From: Pinus tabuliformis
Taxonomy: Eukaryota > Streptophyta > Pinopsida > Pinales > Pinaceae
Length of the DNA stretch: 64,000 nucleotides
NCBI GenBank assembly: GCA_031772625.1
Contig: CM062808.1
Span: 476,157,655 to 476,221,654 of the forward strand
Reading direction: 5' to 3'
The translations under genes and the position numbers were made by a program. This document shows, piece after piece, positions 11,891 to 23,651 of this stretch. The notes under the pieces were generated by a model. The model was not told where the DNA came from, made no database searches, and saw only the letters and a program-made list of their open reading frames with translations. Position 1 is the stretch's first letter, and each line of letters opens with the position of its first letter.

Positions 11891-12709
11891 CTTTAATAAT
11901 AAAAGTATTATTTATTACATTAACACTATATATAATAATAATACTATCATAATATTAGAAATCAGTGCCAAGCAAACAAATAGTTACTTTGTTATACAAA
12001 ACCCTAGCTGAATTTCTGCAAACCCTAATTGTTGCAGAATTTTTGTTCCCTTTCAAACCACTCTTCCTATTGCTAATGCCAAGGGAGGGAGTGGTGTTCC
12101 CTCATACAACATGATTTTCTCTAAAGGAAAAAACTTGAACCAATCATTGAATAAGATTCTCAATTCTTCGTACTCGAAACTAGATGGAAAGCAGTAGAAA
12201 AATCATTTTTTAGCTTGCCACTCTAGTAAATTAAGGCCAAGGAGTGTTTTTCCCAAATCAACCATTGATCCCAAATTTTTAGGTGCACTCAAATCAGATT
12301 GGTGAATACATATAATACATGTGAGATCATTTTCTTGTTGGTAAATTCCTTCGAATATGGCCATCAAAAAAAGCCCTATCCCACTAGGTATACAATAAAT
12401 GGAATCCTAAACGTCATATTAAGCTAGAAATAGGAGCAAAGGGTTTATTTACTATTACCTTTAAAAACCTATAGGATCATAACCAAGAATTCAAGAACGG
12501 TACATATTTCATTAACTGGGGCTTTATTTGTGGTTCTGGACTAAGTATTTTGTTCTTGACAAAGTGTATTTCATGTTGGAAGTTGTGTGGATCAGTATGT
12601 ATTTGATATCACAAGAATTTTGGGATGAGGAAACCCTAGCAATAATTGGGAATACCTTGGGAGGCTTTCTCAAAATTTTTGAGGCAAACAAGCAAAAAAT
12701 ATATCTATA

Positions 12710-12781
<72 letters not shown>

Positions 12782-12939
12782 ATAATATGTGTATATAAGA
12801 ATATTTCAAAGCCCCTCCCTAGAATCAATAGACATTTACTACCAGGATGATTGTTGGAAGCAGACACTTAATTATGAACATATGTCATTTAGATGTCAGT
12901 GATTCCATGAATATGGCCATTTATATATATAAAAAAAAA
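11891..12939. other. No recognisable gene; AT-rich spacer with a microsatellite
   Basis: It begins with AT-rich sequence and contains two short aaaccctag-like stretches near 12000-12030. Neither is a telomeric array. A CT/AT microsatellite lies at 12715-12778. The short frame covering the microsatellite encodes only simple repeats. Confidence 0.5.
12715..12778. repeat. Compound microsatellite (TC)15(AT)17
   Basis: An uninterrupted TC run (12715-12744) passes directly into an AT run (12745-12778). Confidence 0.95.
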
Positions 12940-13566
12940 TTATCCTTATTTATGAAGGAATAAAATGAAATATAGATTTAAACAAGAACATAGAGGTACA
13001 ACAAAAATAACTTCAATTAATAAATATGAAGTGCTAAAAATTGCTTGCATAAATAAGAGAAACAAATTAGCTCGGGTGATGGTCGCTTATCTCTGAGAAA
13101 AGATTTGTCGGCTACATGCCTTCTAAACTGAGCTACAATGAGGCTCTTAGGAATTTATCATCAATAAAACATGGAAGACCCTAAACATCCAAAAACCTAA
13201 CCCTAAGAGATGAAGTTCCAAGATCTCGTGGGCTCCGTTGGGGTTAGTTGGAACATCAACTTCTTGGGATCATAATTTTGGCATATGATATCTATTTGGT
13301 ACGCACGATAGCCCATTATAAATGTTTTCCCAAGGAAACAAACTTTCAACTACAAACCTTTTCCATAAGCTACAAGTTATTCCATTTCCCTAAAAAACAT
13401 CATTTAGGGCCTCAAAATGACTTTAGAAGTTTAAGACCTGAAAAAATTTCAGAAATAGAAAACTGTGGAAATAGGAAGCTATGTTGGAAATTAGGAAAAC
13501 TAAAAGGAAATAGTGTTGGAGGTCCAAGAGGAATAGGGATGTTGCCACCAATATCCACCTGGATCA
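12940..13566 (-). repeat. LTR-1 of the minus-strand Ty3/gypsy array
   Basis: This ~627-bp copy is related to 16416-17010 and 21737-22315. On the minus strand it starts TGATCC after a G-rich polypurine tract and ends near GGATAA. It serves as the 3' LTR of body A. Ends are inferred from similarity among the three copies and are accurate to a few bases. Confidence 0.7.
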
Positions 13567-16415
13567 ATCCTCCCCCCTTAGGAATCAATGGTCCCCATCG
13601 CAATGAGTCCCCCCATGAGGTGGGGAAAATTTTGCTGAATTTGGTCCCTGGTGAGCCACTTGCCTTAGTGCAGGAGTTGGCCAGCTTTGACAACCCGATA
13701 CACATAGATCCTATGTTAGTGAGTATTTTTAACATGTGTGTCCATGATCTGATTAGTTGTGGCCTATTTGATGCAATTTGTATTGAGCTTTGTTGGTGTC
13801 AATTTCTCAGCAATGTTTGATGCATCCAACAATGGTGGGAAGTATGGCCGAAGGCGGTCCACATTGAATACGGGGTGCAAGATAAGGAATGGATGGATAC
13901 TTAGCTCAAATTAATTTTCACCCACAACCTCATTTATGGTGTAAGGCTCATATCGAAGTGGTCAAATCTTTCAATGGGATTCAGCAAGGTGTCCCTTCTA
14001 GAGATGAAACCACATCTTGTCGCTCACTTGAAACTTATGTTGGAACCCGATGTTGATCATGACGATGTTTATAATTGGAATTAACTTTATCCATGATATC
14101 ATGAACTTGTTAGCATATGTGTTGGATGTTTTCAATAAACTTGATGGTTTTATCAGCTTCAGATTGTACATGTGCATATTATGCTTGTGTGGTCGCAAGA
14201 GGCATGGAAGCATCAATTGGTTAGAATGGTTGAAATCCTAGGCCCACTTAAAAGGGGTTATGGCCAGTGGAGCTATATGGATCTCTATTAGAGCTTTGTT
14301 TTACATAAGGAAGAGTCTCATCCCATGTATGTGGATGCTTGGAATTGTACATGCGTATTATGTGAACTATCATCCTGATGACGACCTTTGTTTGGCCATC
14401 AGTCTAGGGATGGAATGCAATCAATTTGGTGAGCTTGGTGTCCAACAATGGCCATAGGCTTAACCAAAATACGCTTAGGATCTTGCTATCCCAATCCAAT
14501 ATAATGGTCTGTAGGATCGCAGAATGTACTCACACTCATTTAAAGAATATTTTGGTAGAGTCTTCTGCTATGATACTCTTCTTGCAAGCAGCCAATATAA
14601 ACATCTTAGAATATCTATCAATGACCACAAATACATAGTCATTATCATGCTTATAGGAATGAAGGAAAAAAATATAATCCATGCAGATCGACTCCCAAAG
14701 ATGGTAGGAGTAGGGAGATGAGTGGACAAGTCTTTATTCTTAATGGTTGGCTTGGCGATGGCACAAGCAGTGCAAGATCTCATATATCTTCCAATATCTT
14801 GTCAAGTTTTTTACCAATAAAAATACTTCAGTACTATCACTTTTTTTCCAGACCAAAATGTCCTGTGACCCGACTGTAATGCACCTTGCAAATCAACTTG
14901 GCGTGTTTGTTTGAAGGAAAAAAAATGTGCCCTAGGTGGAATAATAATGTTTCCTGGAGGTTGAAGTATGGAAATTTATTGCTATCCATCAACATTTGGT
15001 ATGTGGTGGAAAATTCTATATCATTTTTTTTTGTTGCAGCCTTCTAGAAGTCTCATGCCCACAAGAGTTGAGAACAATGGTTAATGCCATAATCGAGAGC
15101 CGATTGAGGAAATCTGCAATGTTATTGGTGTTTCCCTTCTTGTATTTAATGTTCAAATGCGATTGTTGCAGATATGTGGCCCATTTATAACGGTGATCAT
15201 TGTAAAACTTATCTTGTGTCCATATAAAATGAAGAGGTTCATGATCTGTCTGGATGATCTTCTCCTTCCCCAGAATGCAATATTACCATTGTTAGTAAGC
15301 TTGCATGATGGAATACATCTCTTTATTGTAGGTGGGGTATTTCTAAATCATATCAAAGAGAGTCTCACTATGATAGGCCAATTGATACCCTTGGTAGGTG
15401 AGAACTACACCAATAGCATAGTCGGAGGCATCTCTCTCAATTTGAAATGGTTGTTACAGGTTTGACAATGTGAGTATTGGCACAGAGCAAAGGTGGTGTT
15501 TCATATCAATGAATTCCTTTTGTTGGGACTCGAACCAAAAGAAATTTTATTTCGCTTTTCCCTTGGTAACTTGACTCACATGCCAAGTGATATGAAAGAA
15601 TCCCAACATGAACCTTCGATAGAAATTGGCAAGGCCTAAAAAGTTGTGAAGCTCTATTAAATTTTTCGGGGCTGGTCAAACCCGAATGACTTGGATATTA
15701 GCTGGATCCACATGCATTCCTTGTTCATCAATGATGAAGCCCAAATACTAGACCTTGTTCATTCCAAAGGGGAATTTCTCTAATTTGGCACATAGTTTGT
15801 GCTATCGCGGGGTTTGAAGGACCTTCCAAATATGTTGTAAGTGCTCTACCCAAACTTTGTTGAAGATGAGGATGTAATGCAGATATGCAACCAAAAACTG
15901 GTGAAGGGCCACAAGATGTCATCCATCAATCTAGTAAAACTTTCAAGGGAATTTTTCAACCCGAAGGGCATGATTAACCACTCAAAAAGGCCCTCCTTGG
16001 ATTTGAAGGTGATCTTCCACACATCTGTGGGTTCTAGTAGAAATTGGTGATAACCAAACTTCAAATCAATCTTAATGAAGTGCTTTCCCCCCTTGAGCTA
16101 GTCAAGAAGGTCATCAATTTGGGTGATTAGGTACTTGTTCCTAACAATGATTTTATTCAATTCACGATAATCAATGCGGACTCTCTAAGTCCCATACTTA
16201 TTTTGTACGAGTATAGTTGGGATCCCTAGTTAGATGTGCCCTTTTTGTATTTTCTCTTGAATCTTCTTCTTTATTTCCTCATTTTCCATACGAGAGCGAC
16301 ATTATATTGGATCATTGGGTAGAGGATCTCTGGGAGTCAGATATATTGAATGCTCGACCTAATAGTTGAAGGGTACCCCTGTGGGTGAGGATAATGTGTC
16401 CCTGTACTCTTCTAC
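13567..16415 (-). pseudogene. Array body A: RT, RNase H and integrase remnant
   Basis: Read on the minus strand, a degraded linker and RT start (about 16410-16060, LTPRDPLPNDPI) are followed by an RT core (16064-15846) with FGYHQF and MPFGLKNSLESF. RNase H is heavily degraded (15700-15000). Integrase follows (about 14785 down to 13620) with a CTACAIAKP zinc-binding end and the C-terminal ...GTKFSKIFP tail. Stops and frameshifts are frequent. A polypurine tract (C-run 13570-13578 on the plus strand) precedes LTR-1. Gag and protease are absent: coding similarity runs straight into LTR-2 at 16416, so A is truncated. Confidence 0.72.
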
Positions 16416-17010
16416 TAATCTAAATTTACATAGGGATGAAATTAAATACAAAATTAAATATAAATATAGAGCTACAATGGAACTGAACTTCAATTCATTA
16501 ATAACAAATACTGAAAACTATTCCCTACATAATGGAAACAAACTAGCTCTAATGATGGTAGCTTGTCTCTAAGAAGAGATATGATGGCTACATGCCTTCT
16601 AAACTGAATTAAAATGAGGCTCGGAGGCCTTTTTATCATAAATAAGAAGTGTGAAACCCTAACCCTATGAGATGAAGCACCAATGGTTTTGGGCCCCATC
16701 GGGGTAAGTTGGACCACCAACTTCCCAAGGTCGTAACTTTGGCATATCATCCTTGTTTCGTTATCATAATACCTCATTTTGAAAATATCCACGAGGAAAA
16801 AAGAAATTTTGTAAAATATATTTAGGTGCTTTTTTGGTCTCTAAGTTTTCCCAGAAAATATCTTTTAGTATCTCAAAACGACTCCAAAATTTTAGGACCT
16901 GAAAAAACTATGAAAAATGGAAAGTTGTGCTAGAATTAAGGAAACTGAAAGAAATAGTGGTGGGGGTCCCAGTCGAATGGATAGGTGGACACCAATATCT
17001 AATTAGATCA
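16416..17010 (-). repeat. LTR-2, shared between bodies A and B
   Basis: This ~595-bp copy is bordered on its high side by a polypurine tract (17011-17020, minus strand GGGGGAC), making it the 3' LTR of body B. On its low side it abuts the truncated pol of body A without an obvious primer site. Confidence 0.7.
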
Positions 17011-18213
17011 GTCCTCCCCCCTTAGGAAGCAAAGGTCCCCATTACATTCAGTGCCTCCATGATATGGGGAAACTTCTTTTGAACTTGGTCCCTGGTAAGC
17101 CACTTACCTTGGTGCAGGAATTGGCCAGCCTTGACAACCCGATAAAATTGGGTATTATTTCGGTGAGTTTTCTTGATCTTTGTGTCCATGATTCGATTAG
17201 CTGTGGCTTGTTCCATGCAATCTGGGTTGATCTCTGTTGGTGTTAGTTGTTCTTCAATGTCTGATGTGTCCACCAATGGTGGAAAGTATGGTCGAAGGTG
17301 GTCCACATTGAACATTGGGTGCAGGCCAAGGAATGGGGGAATGTTGAGCTCGAAATTATTGTCTCCCACAACCTTGGTGATTGTGTAGGGCCTGTATTAG
17401 ATTTTTCAGTTCTTCTGATGGGATTCATCAAGGCGTTATTTCTGCAAATGCAACCAAACTTTGTCACCCACCTGAAAAATTATGTGGTACTCGATGTTGA
17501 TCATGATGCTACTTGTACATAGCATTGGAATTCTACAAGATGTCATGAACCTACAGATGGATGTGCTAGATGCATTCATTAACCTTGTTTTCTTTATCAT
17601 CCTTGGACTGCACATGTGTGGATTTTGTCTATGTAGTCAGATGAGGCATGGCAATATCAATTGAAAACAATGGTTGAAATCCTAGACCCACTTGAAAGGG
17701 ACTGTGACCAGTCGAGTTATGGAGAGTTATGTTATAATTGTGCTTCTCATAGAGAAGGCTCTCATCCTAGGTTCGTGGATGCTTGGAGTTGTACATACGT
17801 AGTATGTGCACTATCATCTTATTGAAAACCTATGTCTGGTCATAAGTCTACGGATGGAATGTAGTCAACTTGACTAACTTGGTGTCTAATAGTGTCCAGA
17901 GGCTCGACCAGAATGTGCTCAGGAGCCTACCATCCTAATCTGCTATAATGCTTCGTGGGATCTCAAAATGTACCCACACTCATTCGAAGAATAATTTTAA
18001 CAGTGCCCTTTGTTATGATACTCTTCTTGTAGGCTGCCAATATAGCCATGTTAGAAAATCTATCCACGACCAGAAATACATAGTCATTACCATGCTTAGT
18101 AGAAGGGAGGCTAGATAGATAGTCCATGGAGATGGATTTCTAGGGTTGGATGGGAGTAGGCAGAGTAGTGTGTAGGCCTTTCTTCTTAATGGTTGGTTTG
18201 GCAATGGCACAAG
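17011..18213 (-). pseudogene. Array body B: integrase, 3' part
   Basis: On the minus strand the integrase C-terminal region is clear at 17369-17022: GDNNFELNIPPFLGLHP, FNVDHLRPYFPP, then FYRVVKAG and GKWLTRDQVQKKFP before the stop. Part of the catalytic core appears at 18231-18013, shifted between frames. The tail after the LRPYFPP motif is a degenerate chromodomain-like segment. A non-coding LTR element interrupts the integrase at 18214. Confidence 0.72.
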
Positions 18214-18574
18214 TGTAGAAAAATTAACCAAAGAAAAATAAAATATTCACACAGAGAATTAATAAATCAATTAAAAACAATCACATATTAAAATATGCAC
18301 ACACTTTACCCTAGGAAAATCATGACTCCTAGGAAAAACCCATCCCAATGAAATTCCCTTAGCCTTGGCCAAAACCCTGGCTAACCCGGCCAAGTGAGCC
18401 TTCACCGCTCACCTCCCTGACCTCCATTACAATGAACTCTTCCCAGCCTTTTATAGGCTTAATTACATGCAATACCATGAGAAAAATAATGGATACACTG
18501 TACCATGTGCTCAAAACCACCATTTTTTAACCTGGTCAAATTTGACTATATCCCCAAGTCAGTTTTTCCTAACA
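18214..18574 (-). repeat. 3' LTR of the small non-autonomous element
   Basis: This 361-bp LTR is similar to 20161-20532 across its length. Confidence 0.78.
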
Positions 18575-18592
18575 TTCCCCCCCTTAAACTTG
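18575..18592 (-). promoter_or_regulatory. Polypurine tract of the small element
   Basis: The minus strand reads AAGTTTAAGGGGGGGAA directly before the LTR start, as expected for plus-strand DNA priming. Confidence 0.7.
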
Positions 18593-20160
18593 ACTTCGGG
18601 TTCCTTGACTAAAACCAGTCGACCTTGCCAAGTGATTCAATCCAACCTAGCTCACTTTTTCCCTTACCCCCCTCAAATTTTATACCGAGCTATGTGTTAA
18701 TCTGACATACCCCTATCACCTAGGTCTAACCTAGACTTTACCAGTGATTACTCAGGCATACACATGCCTTAGAAAGTCTTACCACTATATGCCCGTTTAC
18801 ATGCTAAAAATTTGACTCCGTCATAGTAACTAATTTATTTATTCCTTTTTGTTATCTTAACACGTCCTCTCTTAGTTTTTCACTCTTTGAGCCTAATGCT
18901 TTCCAGCAATAACCTAGCCACTATTTTTTATGTTATCACTCCAATGCTCACCACAAGCAGAGTCCACCAATTATGCTATCGTATTACGCCATTCACAACA
19001 CTAATTTCTTCTAGTCTTCTCAATACCTCTTTAATAAATTTTGTTGGTCACTCCACCATGCATAAAAATATTATTTAAACCTCCAAACCCACACCCAACA
19101 TAACGAAATAATCCTCGTAGATCTCCTCTAATTCATGGTTCTCAACATGAGTAAAACAACTTCCACGAATTCACTATTTCACTAGGTACTGCAACAGCTT
19201 TCTCACTGTCTCCTCATGGTGCTCCGCCTTCTCATGGTGGTCCACAACTCTACCACCCTAGCAAACAACCTACCTCTGCACATGTGACTCCACTAGCCTT
19301 CCATTTCCTAAGCAGTCCTACTCTGCATGATTGATCTCATCTTGAGATAGAAATTGTGGATCTACATCTCATCAACTAGGCCTTCTACAACAATGAGATT
19401 TACTTTGACCAAACTAATCTTAGCCACTTACATGCCTTCAGTTCTGAGGCTCTAAGGTATATGATTTGACACCTTCATTTTCCCGCCACACATATACTAT
19501 AACTATAGCTTCATTCTTGCCTCGGGCTGCCCTATGGTGTACTCATCACATCCATGATGAATAGAACTTCATACCATTTCCTTTTTAGCTCTCCAAGAAT
19601 AGAAAGTTCTCCTCGCTGGTGCCTTGCTCTCAATGCTACCAAGCACTGGTGCCATGATTTTGATGTTGCCAAACATGGCCATCTCCATATAAACATGGCT
19701 ATAAAATTTGACAACCAACCTCTTCACAAATTCTGAAGACTTTTGAAACACCATCTAAAATGTAACTGTCTTGCTTTCCATCCCTCGCTTCCTTGTAAAT
19801 CTCTCTAGTTTTTCTCTTCCTACAGATTCCAATCTATTGTGGTGACCATGAGGATCATAATGGCTTTGGAATATCCTTCCTCAAGTCCGCAATGCAGCTA
19901 GGATTTCCATGCTCTGCGTAGGCTCCAAGTGAGCCAAGAACAATGCTCACTAATTTTCCCAACGTGGCCATGGGGAGAATCTTCAACTGCCTCTTTGGCT
20001 TAGCCTTCAGTTTTTGGCTTGGGTTGCAACCACCAACATGATCTAGTAAAGCCCTCTCAATTCTAGATATTTATTAGTGTAGATCTTCACATCTTATTCA
20101 TCAGGCCATTAACCAAATAAAGCCTTGGCAACAGAGGTGTCCCTCTGAAGCCAATAGTTG
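18593..20160 (-). other. Non-coding interior of the small element
   Basis: The interior is pyrimidine-rich on the plus strand, with only short chance frames on either strand and no gag or pol motif. A primer-site-like sequence sits at its high end (about 20140-20154). Confidence 0.6.
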
Positions 20161-20532
20161 TGTATAATACCACAAATTAACCAAAGAAAAATAAAATATT
20201 TACACAGAGAATTAATAAATCAATTAACAACAATCACATATTAAAATATGCACATAATTTACCCTGGGAAAACCCAAACTCCTAGGAAAAACCCATCCCA
20301 GTGAAATTTCCTTAGCCTTGGCCAAAACCCTAGCCAACTTGGCCAAGTGAGCCTTCACAGCTCACCTCCCTAGCCTACATTACAATGAAGTCTTCCTAGC
20401 CTTTTATAGGATTCATTACATGTAATACCATGGGCATAAAATCATGTGTATACTTTACCACGTGCTCAAAACCACCATTGTTTAACCTGGTCAATTTTGA
20501 CTATATCCCTGAGTCAAGCTTACCTAATAACA
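20161..20532 (-). repeat. 5' LTR of the small non-autonomous element
   Basis: This 372-bp LTR is the partner of 18214-18574. Confidence 0.78.
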
Positions 20533-21736
20533 GGAAGTGCAGGATATGATGTATTTCCCAAAACTTTGTTGTAGTTTTGGCTAATAAAAATAATTTTGTA
20601 GTATGACCATAGTTTTCTCACACCAAAATGTCATGTGACCCAATTGTAGTGTGCCTCCCAAATCAGCTTCGCACGCTCACTTGAAGGAACACAAAGGTAT
20701 CTCGGGTAGCTTAATAATGCATCCTAAAGGTGTAAGTCTAGAACTTTCTTGCCACCCACTAGAATTTGGCATGTGGTGGTGAACTATGGATCATTTTTAT
20801 ATAGTAGCAGCCATCCAGAGGTTTTGTGGCCACAATATTTGAGAACAGTAGCCAGTGCTGCAATTGGGGGCCAACTGAGGCAATCAACAACATGATTGGT
20901 GTTGTCCTTCTTATATTTAATGTTCAAAGTAATAACTTATTTCCCAAAGTAATAATAATAGTGCAAGGCATAGAATCATACATAGCATGACACTTCAAAA
21001 AGAATGGTTTTCCTAATAACACATCACAAACTTCAAGAGGAGCGATATCACACGGTACATAATCTATGAAGGGCTTGATGTGGTAGGGAAGACGAAATTT
21101 TTAGTTAACGTGAAGATCTACTCCTTGATAGAGCCACCCGATAATGTATGGTTGTGGGTGTGGTATGGTCAATAGGCCCAACCGCTTAATGACCTATGCT
21201 TAGATGAGGTTCTTTTGACTCCCATTGTTGATAATGAATTACAGTGAAGAACCCTTCTTCACCCACATATGTGAGTGGAAGAGGTGCCCCGCTTCCTTTG
21301 GATCTTTGGGCTCAATTATCTGGACCTTTATGGTGGCAATGGTGGCATTGGGATCCACATCAACAATCTACTTCCCTTTGTCACTTCCATTTTCGGGTTA
21401 TGACTCCCAGTCGAAGCATGCTTCTACCTCTAAAGCCTTCAACTCGGTCACCAGTGACTGTTGGACGAAGATGCATCATGTATTGGAATCTACTGAAGGA
21501 TATGGGAAAAATTTTCCATCATCTCTTTCCTTTTCCACTCGAGGGATTCTTCAAGCAATAGTTTGATAGGATTTCATACTCCTTCATCATTCTTTTCTTT
21601 CTTCATGGGAGGTTGTCAGTGTCGGTGGGCACAGTCTTGCAAGGGATCAACCAATTCAAGTCCTAACTCCTTATACCCAACCTCATTGGGAACACGCACA
21701 GAAAAAAACAGAAAGAGAATTTCGCTCTAATACCAC
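20533..21736 (-). pseudogene. Array body B: integrase start, protease and gag remnants
   Basis: 20533-20924 continues the integrase/RNase H region and aligns with 14766-15160 of body A. At about 20925 the sequence jumps to protease: minus-strand PLEVCDVLLGKPFF and CTIIITLGNK (near 21050-20940), with the active-site block reading INNGSQKNLI (near 21210-21235) where DSG is expected. Reverse transcriptase is therefore deleted. 21560-21400 keeps part of a gag start (KNDEGV.NPIKLLLEES). The primer site lies at 21724-21735. Confidence 0.65.
21724..21735 (-). promoter_or_regulatory. Primer-binding site of body B (tRNA-Met type)
   Basis: The minus strand reads TGGTATTAGAGC one base from LTR-3, one base different from the common plant TGGTATCAGAGC site for initiator tRNA-Met. 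Confidence 0.8.
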
Positions 21737-22315
21737 TTATCCAAATTTATGCAGGAATAAAATTAAATACAAAAATAAATAGGAACACCGATATATAGTG
21801 GAAACTTAACTTCAATTGATTAATAACAAATACTGAAAATTGTTTACATGGAGAATGCAAACAAACTAGCTCGGGAAATAGTAGGTTATCACTGAGAAGA
21901 GATGTGACACCTACATGCCCTCTGAACTATACTACAATGAGGCTTGGAGGCATTTTTATCATAAAGAAGAATTGTGAAACACTAACCCTAGGAGATGAAG
22001 CACCAATGATTTCGGGCTTCATCGGGGTAAGTTTGACCACCGACTTCCCGAGGTCATAAATTTATCATATGATCTCTTTTTCGCTATCATAATTCCTCAT
22101 TTCGAAGATCTCCATGAGGCAAAAAAAATCTAGTTATTTTTCAACCTCTTACTTTTTCCAGAAAATATCTTTTAGTACCTCAAAACAACTCCAAAAGTTT
22201 AGGAACCAAAAAGCTACCAAAAATAGAAAGTTGTGTTATAATTAAGGAAACTGAAAGACCAATGGTGGGAGTCCAAGTGGAATAGGTGGGTGGCCACCAA
22301 TATCCACCTAGATTA
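21737..22315 (-). repeat. LTR-3, shared between bodies B and C
   Basis: This ~579-bp copy serves as the 5' LTR of body B (primer site on its low side). A polypurine tract on its high side (22318-22324 C-run) makes it also the 3' LTR of body C. Confidence 0.72.
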
Positions 22316-22646
22316 GTCCTCCCCCCAGGAAGAAATGGTCCCCATTGTGTTAAGTGCCTCCATGAGATGGGGAAACTTCTGTTGAACTTGGTCCCTGGTA
22401 AGCCACTTTCCTTTGTGTAGGAGTTGGCCAGCCTTGAAAACTCGATACAATTGGATCTTTTGTCGGCGAGTGTTCTTGATACGATTAGTTGTGGCCTCTT
22501 CCATGCAGTCTAGGTCGATATTTGTTGGTGTTAGTTGTTTTTCAATGTCTGAAGTGTCCATCAATGGTGGAAAGTATGGTCAAATGTGGTCCACATTGAA
22601 CACTGGGTGTAGGCCAAGGAATGGGGGAATGTTGAGCTCGAAATCA
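22316..22646 (-). pseudogene. Array body C: integrase tail
   Basis: The minus-strand frame at 22564-22313 reads ...DTSDIEKQLTP, LYRVFKAGQLLHKGKWLT and RDQVQQKFPHLM, the same polyprotein end as body B. Body C is cut at 22647-22651 by the chromovirus insertion and resumes at 28510. Confidence 0.75.
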
Positions 22647-22651
22647 TTTCC
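22647..22651. repeat. Left 5-bp target-site duplication (tttcc)
   Basis: tttcc is repeated at 28505-28509 on the other side of the chromovirus. Confidence 0.92.
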
Positions 22652-22984
22652 TGTTGGGTCCCTATAATACTAGTGATTACCCCATTACTATTGTAGTTAT
22701 ACCCCTTATTAATATTTTTGTGCCCCTATTGCCCCCATATTGTTATCATTGTGCCCCATAGAATCCCTCTATTGTTATTTTTGTGGCTTTATATTATTAT
22801 TGTTAGGTCGGCTGGATTATATTGTGACTCCTTAGACTCCTATATATAGAAAGGAGGTTTTGTCATTTGTATCATCCAAGAATTGTTCATTTATGTAATG
22901 TAAAGGAGGTTGCCCCCTCGAAGAGGCTGAATTATAAGGCGTTGATCTATCTTTTATATCTTTTCTTGAGCTGGTTTCATAACA
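22652..22984 (+). repeat. 5' LTR of the chromovirus
   Basis: This 333-bp LTR begins TGTTGGGTCCC and ends TTTCATAACA. A TATA-like tatatata lies at 22841-22848. Confidence 0.95.
22841..22848 (+). promoter_or_regulatory. TATA-like box in the chromovirus LTR
   Basis: tatatata followed by gaaaggagg sits about 140 bp before the LTR end, a plausible position for the element's promoter. It is conserved in the 3' LTR. Confidence 0.5.
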
Positions 22985-22986
22985 TT

Positions 22987-22998
22987 TGGTGTCAGAGC
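22987..22998 (+). promoter_or_regulatory. Primer-binding site of the chromovirus
   Basis: TGGTGTCAGAGC lies two bases after the LTR and differs by one base from the usual TGGTATCAGAGC for initiator tRNA-Met. Confidence 0.88.
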
Positions 22999-23651
22999 TT
23001 TGGATTCTAGGGTTTCGCTGCTCCAAACAGGTCATCGTGGAATTTTCGCTATAAATTTTTTTCTGTGATGTTTCAGACGTCGCAAAAAAAACCCATTTGA
23101 GAAGACATCGCGCTAAACCTTGGGTTCGAATTTCAGAGCTTTTCGCACTATATTTGCGGAGATATGATCTGAGGAAATTGGTCTTTTTGCAGACTCCTGA
23201 ATTACATTCCAAACAGGTGACCTGGGGAAAATCGTCATAACCTTCTCTCTGGGGATCAGATTGAAATTTCGTAAGAAGGTACAGAAAGAGGATGGACTGT
23301 AGTTTCGTGTAAGCATTTTTCAGGTCCAAAGGTCGAAACAGTGACTCGTGGCACGTCGTACAAGTTCGCTCTACTGAACTAGTCTATAATCAAGTCACTG
23401 TGGGAGATTTCACATAACTCTTCCTTGGAGAATCCAATTTGGGTCAGACTTGTGGCATTGGAAAGAGGACGCAGAAGGCTACTGCAGGTCGCAATTTCAG
23501 AACTGGAGGATCTAAATTTACAGAGATACATCAGATTCAATATCAGGCTTCTACAAAGTGAAAAAAGGTGTGTAGTTTTTTTTTAAATTTTTCCGTAAGC
23601 TTGGTTTGAAGGAATTCAAAGGGCATAGTAAAGTATTATTATCGGTAACTG
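22999..23651 (+). other. Untranslated leader of the chromovirus
   Basis: About 650 bp lie between the primer site and the gag start codon, without a supported gene. It probably holds packaging signals, none of which I can identify. Confidence 0.6.

Larger units (their letters stand above)
18214..20532 (-). mobile_element. Small non-autonomous LTR retrotransposon (2.3 kb) inside body B
   Basis: Two similar LTRs (18214-18574 and 20161-20532) enclose 1.6 kb without any recognisable coding domain. On the minus strand each LTR starts TGTTA(TTA)GG and ends TACA. A polypurine tract AAGTTTAAGGGGGGGAA abuts the low LTR, and a degenerate tRNA-Met-like site (TTGGCTTCAGAGG) lies six bases inside the high LTR. 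This orients it on the minus strand. Flanks acaag and ggaag are a poor 5-bp duplication. Removing the element rejoins the integrase of body B. Size and content fit a TRIM/LARD-like derivative that depends on another element's enzymes. Confidence 0.75.

Noticed and set aside
12001..12030. Telomere-like aaccctag words
   Set aside because: Only isolated copies, no tandem array.
12528..12867. Open frames across the CT/AT microsatellite on both strands
   Set aside because: They encode only simple dipeptide repeats.
13248..13820. Plus-strand open frame of 190 codons
   Set aside because: It runs antisense to LTR-1 and the integrase tail of body A and has no protein features of its own.
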